Positions 21,286 to 32,082 of a stretch of DNA of 39,229 bases are shown piece after piece; position 1 is the first letter of the stretch, and each line of letters opens with the position of its first letter. The translations under genes were made by a program, and so were the position numbers. The notes under the pieces are model-generated. The model was not told the origin of the DNA, did no database searches, and saw only the letters and a program-made list of their open reading frames with translations. This stretch comes from Fragilaria crotonensis (Eukaryota > Bacillariophyta > Fragilariophyceae > Fragilariales > Fragilariaceae): the NCBI GenBank assembly GCA_022925895.1, contig JAKSYS010000600.1, forward strand, positions 1 through 39,229. The letters are read 5' to 3'.

Positions 21286-22883
21286 ACTTGCGATGCTTTC
21301 AATCCGAAGGATTCCAGCTGGTGATGAGAAGAGTCGTGGCGCTGACGATACCAAACTCCCAATGCAACCATGATGTGCATGGTTATGATCCCGACGAAAC
21401 CGGCATACTCCAAGAAAGACCCAGAGAGGTTGGGAAATCGCGACATTTAGCATTTGTTTGGAACTTGGCATTGGCATTCAGTGCACTTACATGCTTGGTT
21501 TTTGTCTTCTGCTTATGTGGCGTCTTTCTATTCCATGGATCTGATCACACGAAGTATAGCCTTGGAATTCCCCATTCTGTGTCCGATTCTGGTTCCGACA
21601 GCGAGCAACAAGACGGTCCTATGAAAGTGTCCGAACAACAGCAGCAATTTGAGCGCTTTACAACTGGTGCGCCAGAATGCACCGCCATGACGGCCGACAA
21701 TGTATCCTTCACTCTCGTGACGCAGCTTTCAATGGATCGTCTCTGGATGATGCAACATCACTGCGAACGCTGGGTCCATGCGGCCTCCATCTCAGTCGCA
21801 GTTCTGACCAACCAAACCACATTGCAAACAAGGGAGGCACTGATCGACCTTGGGTGTCAAGGCGACGTGCTGACTGTGCAGACTATGAAAGCCACCGAAG
21901 AGCTCGAGGCTGACTACCCCGTCAATCGACTTCGCAGAATGGCATTGTCGGCAGTACGAACTTCACATGTGATGTACGTGGATATAGATTTTTGGGAATC
22001 GACCGATTTGCATGATCCTTGCAGCAATCCTCAGTCAGGGAGGCCCTTGCCTCGGATCCAAAACTTGGTCTGATCATTCCCGCCTTTCAATTGAAGAAAC
22101 AGTGCCGTAGACTTCGCGATTGTCCTGAGAAAAACATACCCATGATGCCCAAAACAAGACAAGATGTGATTGATACCGTTTCGAAAAACAGGGGATCTGT
22201 GTTCGATCCTTACAATGAAGGGGGACACGGCTCTACATTGTATGAACAATGGATGAAACAAGAACCAGGCGATCTGCTAGAGATTCCGTGCATCCAGAGC
22301 AACAGATATGAACCCTACATGGCATTTCGTTACTACCGCAACCTGCCACCATTTCAGTTGCATTTCTCCGGGTATGGAAAGAACAAGATGGCGTGGGTGA
22401 TGCAGCTGCGCAGGGAAGGATACGTCTTTTCTCAACTTGGAGGCGCATATGTCATTCATTACCCGCACCTGAAGTCGGCGTCGCGAATGGAATGGGAACA
22501 ACGGCCCAGCGAGTTGCAACCGTTCAAAGGGCCAGACGGGAAGATATCCCAGAGACGACCAGCTGATGTGCAGCTTGCCGATTGGACCAGTTACAAACGC
22601 GGACGAGTCGATGCAGCATTTATCGCCTTCAGAAAATGGATGCAAGCTGAAATCGAAGACGCGGCCAGAATTCAAATGTGCGAGAGTAAGCAAGATGATG
22701 ACGGCATGTTGTGGATAGATAGGTCTCAAGCAGAATAACGCTTCACCCTAGCTTATTCCTGCCAATCTGTCTCCGATACCTCACTTGGAAGAGTAGCAAG
22801 TCTACCGAATCGATTCAAAGGCCAAACGCGAAGCAGCGGTTTTCCAACGATGTCATCTGTAGACAACGACCCCCAAACTCTTG
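21286..22883 (+). repeat. Segmental tandem duplication, unit B
   Basis: This is the partner of 19450-21061. Its right edge (about 22883) lies inside the coding region of the intact signal peptidase. Unit B therefore occupies the original junction and unit A carries the truncated copy. The spacer 21062-21285 shows no similarity to either. Confidence 0.8.
21324..22738 (+). CDS. LARGE/B4GAT1-like glycosyltransferase (GT49), copy B, frameshifted
   Basis: This is the paralogue of copy A, with the same order: basic N-terminus, membrane anchor, Ser/Gln stem (shorter by several residues), GT49 domain with VDIDFWEST as metal site, and C-terminal YEPYMAFRY, GKNKMAWVMQL and VIHYPHL. The frame is continuous from 21324 to about 22014 and from about 22020 to the stop at 22738. 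One base is missing between them (ATGATCCTTGC against ATGATACTTTGC in copy A). With it restored the protein would be about 471 residues. The open frame continues upstream of 21324 but is not homologous to copy A, so I use the shared ATG. The stop lies only 14 bp from the 3' end of the convergent signal peptidase gene. Confidence 0.8.
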
Positions 22884-24558
22884 AGTCGATAGAAACAGAG
22901 CCACAATCGCCCGACACGAATACCTCATTCTTTTGTATTTCTAACCTTCCTGGCTTCACGTACTTCTCTATAAGCTTCAACGGTTCCGCCTCGCAAACAT
23001 CTCGTCGATAGAGCTTTGACTCCCCTTCTACCTTGACATTTCCCGGCGCGTCAACCGTCACGACGTCCCCAGCCTCTGCAACAACTCGCTTGACAAAAAG
23101 GTCGCGGTCCGTTATACGCCCACCGCTCGCGGAAACAATATCTTGGAGACGGCTCGGTGGGTGAAAGAGCACAACGTCCCCCTTGTGATTGTTTCCCTTG
23201 AGTATTCGAGGAGTGACCTTTTCGACGAGCAACACATCACCGACTAGCAGTGTGGGATCCATAGAACGTGATGGAATGACGAAAAGAGAAATGAGTTGGG
23301 ACAGTGCGAAAGCGGAGAACAATCCAAAGACCGCAGTGAATAGCGACCCCAGCGCGGACACAATGTTGTACATGTTTGCCGTGAGGAGCTTGGGAATCGC
23401 TTCCTCTTTTACTCGAACCGGCCACTGTCTCTCGAGTTGATCGACCAGTGGATAGATGGGCTTCAACTCATACTCTGCTCCGGGTTCAGATCCGAAGATT
23501 TCATACCCGTGCTTAGAGAAGATTCTCAATATCCGATACTCGACTCCTGGGTATGCTCCGATTTCAAACATGAGAGGGCGTTGGGTAAGCTTTTGCAAAA
23601 TAGGAACAACTATCTTGCCAACCCGGACTTCGGTCACGTCATGAGTGTTGCGACTGTCATCAGGCCTTCGAATGTCGGTAAAAGGAAAGCCTTGTAATCG
23701 ATTGTCAATGATAGTATCCTCTAGAATTCTTGAGTACCCGTTGATGCGTTGAGGATGGAGAGTGAGTCGGACCTCGACTCGTAGGGGCTTGTCACTGCCG
23801 TCCTCGGCGCCCATAAATCCTTTGAGCAGCGACGTTTGCATTAAATGAGCTCCAAAATCGGATGCTGTTCCCTCACTGAGCTTGCCGTTCTTTACGAAAC
23901 GCATACCCGCACTCCATTCTACATCAAATACTCGACCACGTGTTTGATGCCCCTTGAGTCGAATATCAAAAGTCGCATCAACTGTGGAATTGTCATCCTT
24001 GGGGAGGTATTGCAAATAAACTCCAACTCGTTCTTGTCGCGATCCAAACATGGGCAATACCTTGTAGCTCATTCCAAAACCACTTCTTTCGTCTCGATCA
24101 GTTTCCCCACCATGTACCGGTTTGTTTTTCGCGGTGGAGCCTCCACCTCGAGGATAAATCAAGATACGAAATGAGTGGTCAGATCCGTCGACAGCAGTCG
24201 CACTGAACGGTTCAGAAGCATGATATCCTCCTATTGAAAGTCTCATTAATTCGTCATACGGACAAAGCGATACGTTGAAATGTTGACTTGGAAGTGGATA
24301 CAGGTCGTTGATGACGGGGTCATCAGCCACGTTGACTGCGGTTGTCGACAACAAAGATGAGAAAAGATCGCGTCTTTGATTATCCGCCCTCATCGTACCC
24401 TGAATAGTTGCAGAGTGAATCCGTGTTGTATGTGATGTGATCGATGAAAACGCCATTGTGTGAATTGTGATACAGCATGAGACGAGCAGAAGAAGCACTG
24501 TTGCCTTCCTCGAACGCAGCCGAGCAATGCTTATGCGTTTACTAGTCCTCATTGCCAT
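22753..24558 (-). CDS. Type I signal peptidase with N-terminal MATH-like domain, probably plastid-targeted
   Basis: This is a single open frame of 601 residues from ATG 24558. Residues 18-34 form a hydrophobic signal peptide followed by an Ala36-Phe37 step, like the signal/transit junction of diatom plastid proteins. Residues about 95-250 resemble a MATH/TRAF domain: FRILIYPRGG, RVGVYLQYLP, ATFDIRLKG, then SDFGAHLM. Residues about 397-428 form a membrane segment, followed by a family S26 catalytic domain: IPSRSMDPTLLVGD with nucleophile Ser432, DLFVKRVV with general-base Lys490, and the C-terminal box SIDSRVWG with VGKPLLRVWP. The catalytic dyad is complete, so it should cleave signal or thylakoid-transfer peptides, perhaps as a thylakoidal processing peptidase (inference). 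The fusion of MATH to a signal peptidase is unusual to my knowledge. The gene is divergent from the carnitine acyltransferase gene. Confidence 0.85.
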   Translation of the reverse strand: MAMRTSKRISIARLRSRKATVLLLLVSCCITIHTMAFSSITSHTTRIHSATIQGTMRADNQRRDLFSSLLSTTAVNVADDPVINDLYPLPSQHFNVSLCPYDELMRLSIGGYHASEPFSATAVDGSDHSFRILIYPRGGGSTAKNKPVHGGETDRDERSGFGMSYKVLPMFGSRQERVGVYLQYLPKDDNSTVDATFDIRLKGHQTRGRVFDVEWSAGMRFVKNGKLSEGTASDFGAHLMQTSLLKGFMGAEDGSDKPLRVEVRLTLHPQRINGYSRILEDTIIDNRLQGFPFTDIRRPDDSRNTHDVTEVRVGKIVVPILQKLTQRPLMFEIGAYPGVEYRILRIFSKHGYEIFGSEPGAEYELKPIYPLVDQLERQWPVRVKEEAIPKLLTANMYNIVSALGSLFTAVFGLFSAFALSQLISLFVIPSRSMDPTLLVGDVLLVEKVTPRILKGNNHKGDVVLFHPPSRLQDIVSASGGRITDRDLFVKRVVAEAGDVVTVDAPGNVKVEGESKLYRRDVCEAEPLKLIEKYVKPGRLEIQKNEVFVSGDCGSVSIDSRVWGSLSTDDIVGKPLLRVWPLNRFGRLATLPSEVSETDWQE

Positions 24559-25384
24559 GGCTCCTGAAGCGGTAGCGACAACTCGAACACGAGCGAGATG
24601 CCGTTCTGAGGTTGCGTCTGAATGAGCTTGTTGACCAAGACGGGGAAGACTATGACCACATGTTATAGGTTTGTGATCAAGGAAGTGATGAATATGATGT
24701 GTAATAAGCGGATAAGGAATGATGAGTGAGAGAGAAGTGATGAGACAGATCTGATGACGTGGGCGCCGAGCTCCAGCTACCGACCCTATCTTCGGAACAG
24801 CAGAGCACTCTTTTTTTTGTACATACTCTAGTAGTACCCCTGGTACAGTACTGTTTGGCCTTTCTCACCCCCCCTCGTCCCGGTACATGTATGCATACAA
24901 CTCTGGTTTGTGCGCGTAGTGAGTACATAGTGCATAGTGATATCTGATAGGCATGTTTTGAATGATACGTTGCGCTCACTGTTGCGAGTAGCCAGTATTG
25001 TACTCCTGTACTCGTAAGGTGAAAATAGACCAATTTGACGATGTACACGTTCTGTATTTACACTTCATCTCAGTTTTCTGCGTATGAGAAGCATATCATA
25101 CCATACAGAACAGACATGAGCCCAAAGTCAGCTACTACTAGTACTTTGCTACTAGTCGAAGTGTTCTTGATCTCTGTGAAAGAGTCAACTCGAGTGAAGG
25201 GTTGTGTCTTGTGTCGTGGCACTTTTGGTGTTTTTTTTTTTTTTACGGAGTTCTTATTAACCGTTTGGGCATACACAGATACAACACCAAAACGACTACT
25301 GGTAGTGGTGATACATCTCATCCTGACAATTTAACCACAATTGAAGGAGCTGTGAAGTGTGAAGGGCGTATCCTAGGTTATAGG
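24559..25384. other. Divergent intergenic region (peptidase / carnitine acyltransferase)
   Basis: This stretch of about 825 bp lies between two divergent start codons and should contain both promoters. It has CT-rich and GTAC-rich stretches, a TGATGACGTGG box near 24752, and a run of 14 T at 25231-25244. A frame in phase with the acyltransferase is open from 25202, but it lacks an ATG before 25385 and its residues look non-coding, so I treat it as 5' leader. No other gene is seen. Confidence 0.5.
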
Positions 25385-27776
25385 ATGGCGGCGGATAATG
25401 GTAGTGTGAACCAACAACGTTTCCGTGGAAACGGAAGCGGCGTGCATCACGCACAAAGTATCACATTCCGAGGTCAGGGAGAGTTGCCACGATTGCCTAT
25501 CCCCACGCTCGATGAAACTATGGCAAAGTTTGTTTTGACTCTCAAGGCTCTGGAGACACCTGAGGAGCAGGAGAGTACGAAAAAGATTGTTGAAGATTTC
25601 GCAACCCGTGACGGGCCCGTCTTGCAAGAGCTTCTGGTAGAATATGAACGCGAGGGTCGTGAGAACAACACGATGGGCTCTTACGTCGAATCCTTTTGGG
25701 ACGAGAGTTATTTGGCTCCCGATCAATCCGTAGTCTTGAATCTGAATCCATACTTTGTTCTCGAGGAGGGCCCTGATCCAAAAACTGCAAAGGACCAGAT
25801 CAGACGAGCTGCAGCGCTGACACTCGCTTCCGTCAAGTTGGCCTCACTTCTCAAGCATCACGAACTCCCGCCAGATGTTTTCAAGGGAAAACCACTTTGC
25901 ATGGATCAGTTCAAGGTCCTCTTTGGATCAACTCGAGTCCCAAACAGGGACACCAAGGACTCTGTCGAAGTCTACCCTGACAGTACTCATGTCGCCGTAC
26001 TCTGTCGCAACCAGATGTTTTACTTCCAAGCCCTTTGGCCAGATGGGGCTGTTGCAGTTGATGAAACTGATATCGCAGATATACTCCAAGCCATTCAGAA
26101 GAATGCAAGAGAAGCTACCTTGTTTCAGACCTCAAAGCATGCGCTGGGTGTACTGACAAGCCTACCAAGAAACGAATGGGCGATCGCGCGCGATGAGATT
26201 GCGTCGTTCTCGTCTCAGAATGCTGACGCGTTGAGGATTATCGATTCGGCTCTATTTGTGCTTGTGCTTGACGAGTACATGCCAACTAGTGCGAATGAGA
26301 CGGCCGCCAACATGTTGCACGGAACTTATAAAATGAACGAAGACGACGAGCAAATTGGAACTTGCTGCAATCGCTGGTACGACAAGCTTCAGGTGATCGT
26401 TTGCAGCGATGGGACAGCTGGCGGTAAGTCCGTACTAGATGCAATTAGCCTTGGCCGCCATTGATCTCACAGAAGCCACAGTGAATTTTGAGCACTCTGC
26501 CATTGACGGCCACACTGCTTTGCGGTTCGTTTCCGACATTGTGGCAGAAACCATTGTGGTGTTTGCACAGTCCATCACAAGGCTTGTTCACGGCATCGGC
26601 CACGTTCCTCACGTTATCAACGCGAGAATTAAACGAGCAGCGGTCACTCTTGATCATGCGGGTGCACCTCAACACGATGTGTTCCCTAAGAAGTTAGTGT
26701 TTGATTTCCCTGCATCGGTGGTCGACAAAATTTTCTTCGCAGAAACGGCTCTAGGCGATGAAATCATCTCGTCCGATGTTGTTGTCTTGGAATACACCAA
26801 ATTTGGAAAGTCCTTAATCGTTGCAAATGCCCTGAGTCCTGATGCGCTGGTACAGATGAGCATTATGCTGGCATACTATCGCTTGTATGGAAAGATTGTT
26901 TGCATATATGAACCTGTGTTGACGAAGTCATTCTATCACGGCCGGACTGAAGCTCAGCGGTCTGCTACCCCTCTGGCGGCTGAATTTTGTCGTGTTTGGT
27001 GTTCCAAGGATGCAAGCGTCGCAGAAAAGCTGGACTCCTTGAGGAAAGCTACAAATGAACATTCGCGACTTGTCGCAGAGGCCGCAAAGGGAAAAGGTGT
27101 GGACCGCCACCTTTTCGCACTGAAATGCATAGCCGAAAAGAAGAATCTACCGATGCCAGAGTTTTTTCTTTCGCGGCCATGGAAGGCGCTGAATCACACC
27201 GTTCTGTCCACCTCAAATTGCGGCAATCCAGCACTGCGGCTGTTCGGCTTCGGTCCAGGTGAGCTGTGTCTAGATGATTATGTTTCGAACTTCGTTGTGG
27301 ACTTCTCGATCTAACGTTTCCCTGACTTGATTAAAGTTGTTTCTGATGGTTTTGGATTGGGATACATTATTAAGGATAATGCCTTGTCCTACTCTGTATC
27401 TTCAAAGCACAGACAAACGCAGCGCTACATTAATATGCTGCATAAAACACTATCGGATTTTCAACAGCTCCTGAAGCCTGCAAGCATCATGGAAGTGAGT
27501 GGCGACAGGGCAAAATCCAAGCGACCGGCAAGTCTTAAGGATATACAGATTCCGCAGTCATTGGTGGACTCCTACGATGATTTCTATGGAGAAAGCTCAC
27601 ACGATGAGAGAGTGCCGACAGGTACCAGACACCTGGACCAACTTGACGACGAGTCAGCAACCAGTTATTTCTCACTAGTCAAACGTAAAGAGAGCATCCG
27701 CGGAAATCTTCTATCGAGAATTGGACTTAATGTGGAGCTTTCAAATGAGAACGACTGTAATGGAAGTTCGGATTGA
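25385..27776 (+). CDS. Carnitine O-acyltransferase
   Basis: Three exons (25385-26423, 26482-27258, 27337-27776) join in phase to give 751 residues. The introns are 58 and 78 bp, with GTAAGT and GTGAGC donors. The enzyme moves acyl groups between CoA and carnitine, for transfer of acyl units across organelle membranes. Family marks of the choline/carnitine acyltransferases are: LPRLPIPTLDETMAKF near residue 40; KPLCMDQFKVLFGSTRVP; VNFEHSAIDGHTALR, with catalytic His351 formed right after the first splice; LSTSNCG; and FGPVVSDGFGLGYI formed across the second splice. That both family motifs are restored exactly by splicing supports the intron calls. The C-terminal 110 residues are acidic and low in conservation. 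Whether it is mitochondrial, peroxisomal or cytosolic cannot be told; the N-terminus has no clear targeting signal. Confidence 0.93.
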
Positions 27777-27886
27777 AAGGTATCCTCCAAGATACGCATC
27801 GCCTTGCAAAGTTCGTTAAACAGTGTTTACGTCGATGCGGATCCCTACTTCTCCAACACTTATGATACTTCCAAACCTATAATGCC

Positions 27887-30154
27887 TCAAAACGATTCGC
27901 CTTCGTTAAAGTTGTAAGGTTGATCGTAGAATCTGGTCAACTTGTCACCCTGATTCACCCTGCACCACTCACGATCCTCGGGCCACTTCGATTCCCAATT
28001 ATCACACTCACAAAATACCGTGTAGTGGATCGTGTGGAATTGCATCACCGGCCTTGCAACTGATACATGGCCGTCTGAATCGACCTTTGCAGCTGTATCA
28101 TTTTCGCACGCTTTAGTACTGTCGTCCGCCGGGGCGATGCGTTCTCTCAGCAAGCGTTCCATCTCCGCAATTTGACGTGGATGAACACGAATAGGGTCTT
28201 TCATAACTCTCCAATGATTAACACCCTTTCGACTGCCTGCAACATAAGTTCCGTAGCAAGGAGGTACCGTGGATGTTCCCTGGTAACGGAAGTAGTACTC
28301 AGTCCTGACATCAATCAGAAATTGGTAATTGTGAAACGAAAGAAAATCTCCTCCCAATAGCTTTCGCTGTTCGTCTGAAGCCTCGCCTCGGTCTTGTGCA
28401 CTAATAGCTTCTGCCCATTCAACCCATTCCTTGTCCGATCTATCTGGAGGGCGAAAGTTTTCTGCTTCGAGGGTGATGCGTTGCTTGGCCTCGGGTTGAC
28501 GCTTGTAGTTGTCAGTGATCACATCCTTGACACTGGCGCGAAGATTGCGAACAGCAGCAGTTGGAGCTGCAGATGCTTTATTTGTAGGCTTTGGTGTCGT
28601 TCCAGAAGAAGGCTCAGGTGTGATTCCAGTCGTTGGCTCTGGTGTGGCTTCAGTTGTTGGCTCTGGTGTGGCTCCTGTTGTTGGCTCTGGTGTGGCTCCT
28701 GTTGTTGGCTCTGGAGTGGCTCCTGTTGTTGGCTCTGGAGTGGCTCCTGTTGTTGGCTCTGGAGTGGCTCCTGTTGTTGGCTCTGGTGTGGTCCCAGTTT
28801 TTCCAGGAGTTGGGGTGTTTGTTGAATTTGTTGTAGTTCCAACAACTGGTGCCTGTGTTGCAGTCGACGGCGCTTCCGTGACGCTTGGCGCGGCAGGAGC
28901 TTCCGTAACTGGAGCGCTCCCAGGTGCGGCAGAATTTCCAGCGACGGGTGGAAACACTGGTGCGGCGAGAGGTGCAACCGTCAACAAGTCTGCTGGGTCA
29001 GGTGTCGTTGGGATTGTGGGAAAAGGTGTCGGAGGTGGCTTTGAGATTGGCGCCAACGACGGTGCCTCTGTCGGCAGTGGCGACGTCGGCGCTTTAGTTG
29101 CAATCGGGGCGGCAGTTGGCTCAATGGGCGGTCGTGTCGGAGCACCAGGGATGGCAACTGGAGGAATAGATGGTTCCGTGGGAACCGGGGCGGCAGTGGG
29201 AGCAATTGGCGCACTACTCGGCGCCACAGGGGCTTCCGATGGAAAAGGAGTGTGCCCTCGAGCAACATTGTAACATCCAGGATAGGGAACAACTGAAGGA
29301 AGTCCACATTCTTCCCGGGTCTTGTCTTCCACTTTACGCCACTCACAAATCAGCCGGTCCAGGTGAGGATATGGCAGGGCATCGTCATAAGCATTAAGGA
29401 AGATTGAAATGGTCCCCATTTCATTATCAACTCCTGCCTCCTCTCCTGAGACGGAGTAGAAGTGTGCCATTTGCACTTCTGCCGAGTACCGTTTGCCCTC
29501 TTGCGTATGCTCAGATGGCACCTTGAAGTCGATATGGCTAAGAAACCACCATTCACTGAAGCCTTTGCTAAAATCTACTCTCCCGAAGAGCCGCCCGGTG
29601 TCTCCATCAAGCGTACAGTCGAGCCTGATTCCCTCATCGCCACCGCTGCCATATTCCAATGGTTGAGTGACCTTGAGAGCATGACGTTCGATACTGAACC
29701 CATTTTTTGTAGTGAGATCGTTCCAGCTACACGACGAATCTTCGTATTTCATCCAATGGATGTCAATGCATTCATTATACAAGGGGTCGTCCAAAATTGC
29801 GCGGTTGCGCTCGAGATCGATAGGCGATTGACGGTGTTTTCCACATCTGTTAGAGCCCTCAGGACACCATCTGCAGGCGTTCCCATTGAGTTCCCATCCA
29901 ACACCAAGCTGCCAATCGTCTGGCCATCCCGTCTGCAAGTGAACAGGTTGAGACAACGATCAGGCTGACATGACGCCTCATGCACCGTGACTACTAGCAC
30001 TTACACACACGGTGACATCGTCACAGGTTACTTCGTCCCAGTCCTCTGGTCCGTAATCATTCCCGTCGGTTTCGCGGTAGTTGAATAGGTCATCGTTGGA
30101 GCTGTAGGCAGAACGAAGAAACGCAAAGGAGGAAAGCACCAAAATCAGTCTCAT
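27887..30154 (-). CDS. Secreted alpha-carbonic-anhydrase-like protein with Thr/Pro repeat insert, copy 1
   Basis: Exon 1 (30154-30005) encodes a signal peptide (MRLILVLSSFAFLRSAYS) and YGPEDW. A 72-bp intron leads to exon 2 (29932-27887); the total is 731 residues. The first half of an alpha-CA fold spans about residues 36-250 (QSPIDLERNRA, PSEHTQEGKRY, AEVQMAH). The second half spans about 575-660 (YYFRYQGTSTVPPC, the HW of VNHWRV, VHPRQIAEMERLL). Between them lies a region of about 240 residues rich in Thr/Pro/Ala, with five perfect TTGATPEP units plus variants, likely O-glycosylated. The usual zinc ligands are substituted: the HxH pair before PSEHT reads Asp185 and Lys187, and the third His reads Gln204. 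Glu202 and Thr605 (Thr199 equivalent) are kept. Carbonate hydration is therefore doubtful; a binding or structural cell-surface role is inferred. The start is the first ATG before the signal peptide. Confidence 0.85.
28609..28800 (-). repeat. 24-bp coding tandem repeat (TTGATPEP)
   Basis: Five near-identical 24-bp units, plus diverged units on both sides, encode the octapeptide TTGATPEP. Copies differ mainly at one base (GGTGTG or GGAGTG on the plus strand). Such homogeneity implies recent expansion or ongoing slippage. Confidence 0.9.
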
Positions 30155-31261
30155 GATGGCATTGAGGTGAGTCACGCTGCGATTTTATGGTGAGCCAAAA
30201 GCGCAATGGGGACCTTAAGATCCGACTTTCCCCTGTTTCGCAACACGTGTGGCTCGCATTGCTCCCAAATTGTGGAGGGAACTTGTGTCGTGGTAAATGT
30301 GTTTAACTGTCGAATACTGGAGAACCGATCTTGCGGGATGTATCGTACGATGGGTGATGGGTAATCTGAGGTGCGTGTTTCCATCGATATAGGTTTTCGC
30401 GCTTTTAATTTTAGGTCTATCCATATGTCATACGTCATACTACATACGACTCACATCGTCGTAGCCAAACCTCGGATAAAAACTGCCGTTGAGTTTTTCG
30501 TTTTGCTGATTGAACATCAATAGCGACCAAAGGACGGATGACCGACAGCGCGCGCTCCGTAACGGTAGCGAACACCTATAAACAAACCATTTTCTTAAGT
30601 ATCATACTTGTACCACGCTCTAATGTCTATATAGTGAAAAGGCATGTGGTCGAGAACAAAACGAAGACAGGACTTACTGTAGAAAATTATGGATTGTGCA
30701 CGAGGGCACTTTCTCGAAACAATCCCGTTATATAGTTTAGGTGGTGTCCGCATAAGACTTGGATCCAAGTTTCCAAGTGATCGAACGAATCAACTCGTGA
30801 TTCAACTTCGATTTCTGAGTTACAAGTAGTAAAGACTCGTTTAGGACCGAAGTTAGATTGACTTCAGATAACTTCGAGCATTGGCGGACTGCCCAAGGTA
30901 TGGCATACCGAGTTGAATGCTCTAAGTATACCTGGGAGGAGCTATCTTTGTAACACCTGTCTTTGTGTAAATCCTTGGCACTGAGCTTCACAGCCTTGTG
31001 AAAGCAGAAGGCCCTTCTCCTGGAACCGGTTTTCCTCAGACAAATGCATTGACAACCAGGATGTCGGTGCCCAGTTCCAATGCCTAAGAATTGAAGGAGA
31101 TGAGAGGAACCACATCAGTTCAAACATAGAAGGAATGCTATGCACTAAAAGAGTTTTGTGGTGGTTGCTAGTGTGATGTTTTTGACAAGCCGGTGGAATC
31201 TGACTTTAAATGACGTATAGGTGGTTGACAGCACTTCCGCCATAAGCAAGTTCAGATGGTC
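30155..31261. other. Intergenic region upstream of CA-like copy 1
   Basis: No gene is recognised. 30155-30450 should hold the promoter of CA-like copy 1; just before the ATG, about 20 bp resemble the same position in copy 2. Open frames at 30538-30735 (plus) and 30942-31145 (minus) show no family signature. The right part precedes the LINE fragment and may be its truncated upstream sequence. Confidence 0.4.
30432..30437. promoter_or_regulatory. ACGTCA motif upstream of CA-like copy 1
   Basis: ACGTCA lies about 280 bp upstream of the ATG at 30154. The same hexamer acts as a CO2/cAMP-responsive element in a Phaeodactylum carbonic anhydrase promoter. A hexamer is easily found by chance, so this is only a candidate. 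Confidence 0.2.
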
Positions 31262-32082
31262 ACATGTCCAGGAGCACGCCCCTGTCGACAACCCAACAAC
31301 GTTGATTTCCTCACTTTAATCTCTGACCTCACTCGCGAACTCCACTGCCCAATAAGTATCACATGGGTCAAAGGTCATCAAGACACCTCACCTTCCTCGG
31401 ACCCCTTATCCCGAGTCGTCATCAACAACATTGCAGTCAACGCCTTAGCTACCATGCACCATACTCAGCGCTGTCTCTCTCCTCACACTCATGTCCCACA
31501 TACCCCCATGATGCGCGTCTCTGTATCCGTCAATGGCGAGCACCTCACGAGTCATTTTAACTCAATGCTCCGCTTCCAGATAAATGGTTATCACTTCCGT
31601 CAGTATATGCACATGGAAGGGCTCACTCGACTTCGTCACGCCTTGAACTTGTTCCACGCATACTCCCAGTCCATTTGGATGGGTCGAAACGAACATGACT
31701 CAGTCAATCGCACAACTCTTCACCGAACCCGGATGGAACATATCGAGATCAAACAATATCATGTCCAGAACTTCTTTCCACCACAGATCAGCACTACTGC
31801 GAACGTCCCATCCGGCAGATCCTAAATGCGACTCAGACTTACCGGCGCAGATGTCTTCAACAAGTCAAGCAAGCTTGGTTCCGCCGCAATCAGTCCCTTC
31901 GCTCCCAAAGTTTGATTACCCAATTCTATGCCGGCCCACTACTCCTGGACACCCAACCTCCTCCTGCCCAGACCGCTGTTCCACTCCCACCGCCCCAACC
32001 ACCTCCTCGACAAACATCTCCTTTCGATATTGTCATCTTCGACACACCTCATCACCAGCTTGATCCATGCGTCGGGGACTAA
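31262..32082 (+). pseudogene. 3' fragment of a LINE-type ORF2 (RNase H and C-terminal tail)
   Basis: The frame contains an RNase H-like end (ITWVKGHQDTSP, then NIAVNALATMHH). It continues into the tail common in reverse-transcriptase ORFs of diatom LINE-like elements (SVNGEHLTSHFNS, GYHFRQYM, SQSIWMGRNEHD). A frameshift near 31760 moves the reading into a second frame, DQHYCERPIRQILNATQ, ending at TAA 32082 after a Pro-rich stretch. No reverse transcriptase domain precedes it. This is a 5'-truncated, broken copy, as expected from incomplete target-primed reverse transcription. It sits between the two CA-like genes. Confidence 0.75.

Noticed and set aside
21099-21323. In-frame upstream extension of GT49 copy B
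   Set aside because: It is open but not homologous to sequence upstream of copy A. The shared ATG at 21324 gives matching proteins.
25202-25384. N-terminal extension of the carnitine acyltransferase
   Set aside because: The frame is open but lacks an ATG, crosses a 14-T run, and has a residue mix unlike coding sequence. ATG 25385 gives a normal family N-terminus.
28609-28800. Regular 24-bp repeats that resemble a CRISPR array
   Set aside because: There are no unique spacers. The repeats are contiguous and encode an octapeptide inside an intact exon of a nuclear gene.
28509-29273. Long plus-strand frame rich in Gly-Val opposite the Thr/Pro repeats (and its equivalent at 33087-33947)
   Set aside because: It is the antisense shadow of the repeat-coding exon. 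The 24-bp period keeps the opposite strand open, and it has no start context or domain.
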